Below are positions 63,545 through 64,000 of a DNA stretch of 64,000 nucleotides, one piece after another. Within the stretch, counting starts at the first letter, position 1, and each line of letters begins with the position of its first letter. The stretch lies in contig CALIDI010000021.1 in NCBI GenBank assembly GCA_938023035.1, positions 62,001-126,000 of the forward strand, given 5' to 3'. The notes beneath the pieces were generated by a model. It did not search any database and was not told where the DNA came from. It saw only the letters and a program-made list of their open reading frames with translations. Position numbers and translations under genes: made by a program. This DNA is from an uncultured Leptolyngbyaceae cyanobacterium. Its GTDB lineage: Bacteria; Cyanobacteriota; Cyanobacteriia; Leptolyngbyales; Leptolyngbyaceae.

Positions 63545-63747
63545 TGAAAGTGATGCTGCGCCAAAATGCTGCTGGACATCTTGTTGTCTATGTTGCGAAA
63601 AAAGACCTGGAAGAGGAAGTAGTCAAAGAAGTGGAAACTGAAACTGAAAAAATTTACACGTTGGCTAATGGTTGGGAACTCGCGATCGCCAGTGAAGAAA
63701 TCCCCGCAGCGTTTCCTAAAACTGTAGAAGCTCGGCGCGTTGCTTAG
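63544..63747 (+). CDS. nifT: nitrogen fixation protein NifT/FixU
   Basis: A 67-residue NifT. It starts MKVMLRQNAAGHLVVYVAKKDLEE and contains LANGWELAI, the family end. The function is unclear; deletion in other bacteria has little effect. The ATG shares its A with the nifZ TAA (TAATG). It is the last gene of the plus-strand block; a copy of repeat R1 lies 75 bases downstream. Confidence 0.95.
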   Translation: MKVMLRQNAAGHLVVYVAKKDLEEEVVKEVETETEKIYTLANGWELAIASEEIPAAFPKTVEARRVA

Positions 63748-64000
63748 AGAAAACCAGTAGGAAGCTCGAAGAATGGCCAGCGAATAGAGCTTAACTTTGA
63801 GAAGAAGTTGGTGGGTGTATGTACCTTTACAGGCCTTCATCCCCCAGTCCCTTCTCCCAAACTAGGAGAAGGAGAGCCGAGCCATCTCAAAGTCCCTCTC
63901 CCTCCTTGGGAGAGGGATTTCGGGTGAGGGCAAAAGCAGTGAGCGTGGCAAGGGCTTTCAGCATTTTCACAAAAAATGTCCAAAGGATTGCCCTAAGACG
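63748..64000. other. region after nifT to the window end
   Basis: A 253-base non-coding stretch. Half is R1 copy 4. No strong terminator is evident beyond the palindromic core of the repeat, which could serve as one for nifV-nifT. The last 50 bases show nothing recognisable. Confidence 0.45.
63822..63945 (+). repeat. dispersed repeat R1, copy 4 (shorter form)
   Basis: Reads CAGGCCTTCATCCCCCAGTC, CCTTCTCCCAAACTAGGAGAAGG (palindromic core), AGCCGAGCCATCTCAAAG, CCTTGGGAGAGGGATTTC, then GGGTGAGGGCAAAAGC. Compared with copies 1-3, it lacks the AGAGCAATCCGGGCATGCCAG block and the TGACATGCACC end. Confidence 0.85.

Overview
This window is a chromosomal segment from a cyanobacterium. The evidence is a psbI photosystem II gene, many families confined to cyanobacteria (DUF3769, DUF2605/DUF2973, DUF4278, DUF2949, Asr1405-like), dozens of HIP1 octamers (GCGATCGC) in both genes and spacers, and a cyanobacterial-type nif cluster that includes fdxH, hesA and hesB. 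The gene order resembles filamentous nitrogen fixers such as Leptolyngbya-like strains; nothing here shows whether the organism makes heterocysts. No rRNA, tRNA, CRISPR array or complete insertion sequence was seen.

Left part (1 to about 40.1 kb): housekeeping and accessory genes on both strands with wide spacers. It holds psbI, an LptD/OstA-like barrel protein, a caspase-fold protein lacking its catalytic dyad, cysS, a His-rich COG0523 GTPase, a GT39 glycosyltransferase, ppc, a GH13 enzyme, a membrane-anchored PBP/beta-lactamase-fold protein, trmJ, an isoaspartyl peptidase, an alpha/beta hydrolase, an SLH protein, a DRTGG/BioD-like protein, a GH1 glucosidase, an RNase D-like nuclease, a dynamin/Era-like GTPase with DUF697, the DUF2605/DUF2973 pair and thrS. 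The spacers carry several diverged dispersed repeats, and a decayed IS4-like transposase fragment lies near 28.2-28.5 kb.

Right part (40.1 to 63.75 kb): a nearly uninterrupted nif region. The minus-strand block, in transcription order, is nifB, fdxN, nifS, nifU, nifH, nifD, nifK, a Mo-dependent-nitrogenase family gene, nifE, nifN, nifX, a DUF269 gene, a DUF683 gene, nifW, hesA, an unannotated 59-codon ORF, hesB, fdxH, feoA, a NafY/NifX-family gene, fdxB and a methyltransferase. The plus-strand block is nifP, an Asr1405-like gene, a Dps-like gene, a DUF2949 gene, a 38-codon ORF, nifV, nifZ and nifT. Together they cover the structural enzyme (HDK), cofactor assembly (B, E, N, X, V, NafY-like), Fe-S supply (U, S, HesA/B), electron donors (FdxH, FdxB, FdxN), homocitrate and cysteine supply (V, P), iron handling (FeoA, Dps) and accessory maturation (W, Z, T, DUF269, DUF683). 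No transcription factor, uptake hydrogenase or molybdate transporter lies inside the window.

The two blocks diverge from a 1.1-kb spacer (58751-59877) holding six GTACTCA/TGAGTAC loci. These include three exact CTGTACTCAA decamers and one perfect palindrome. They are oriented one way on the nifB side and the opposite way on the nifP side. This is the best candidate here for an undescribed (or at least unannotated) control region. The two short ORFs in the nif blocks and the methyltransferase coupled to fdxB are the other main leads.
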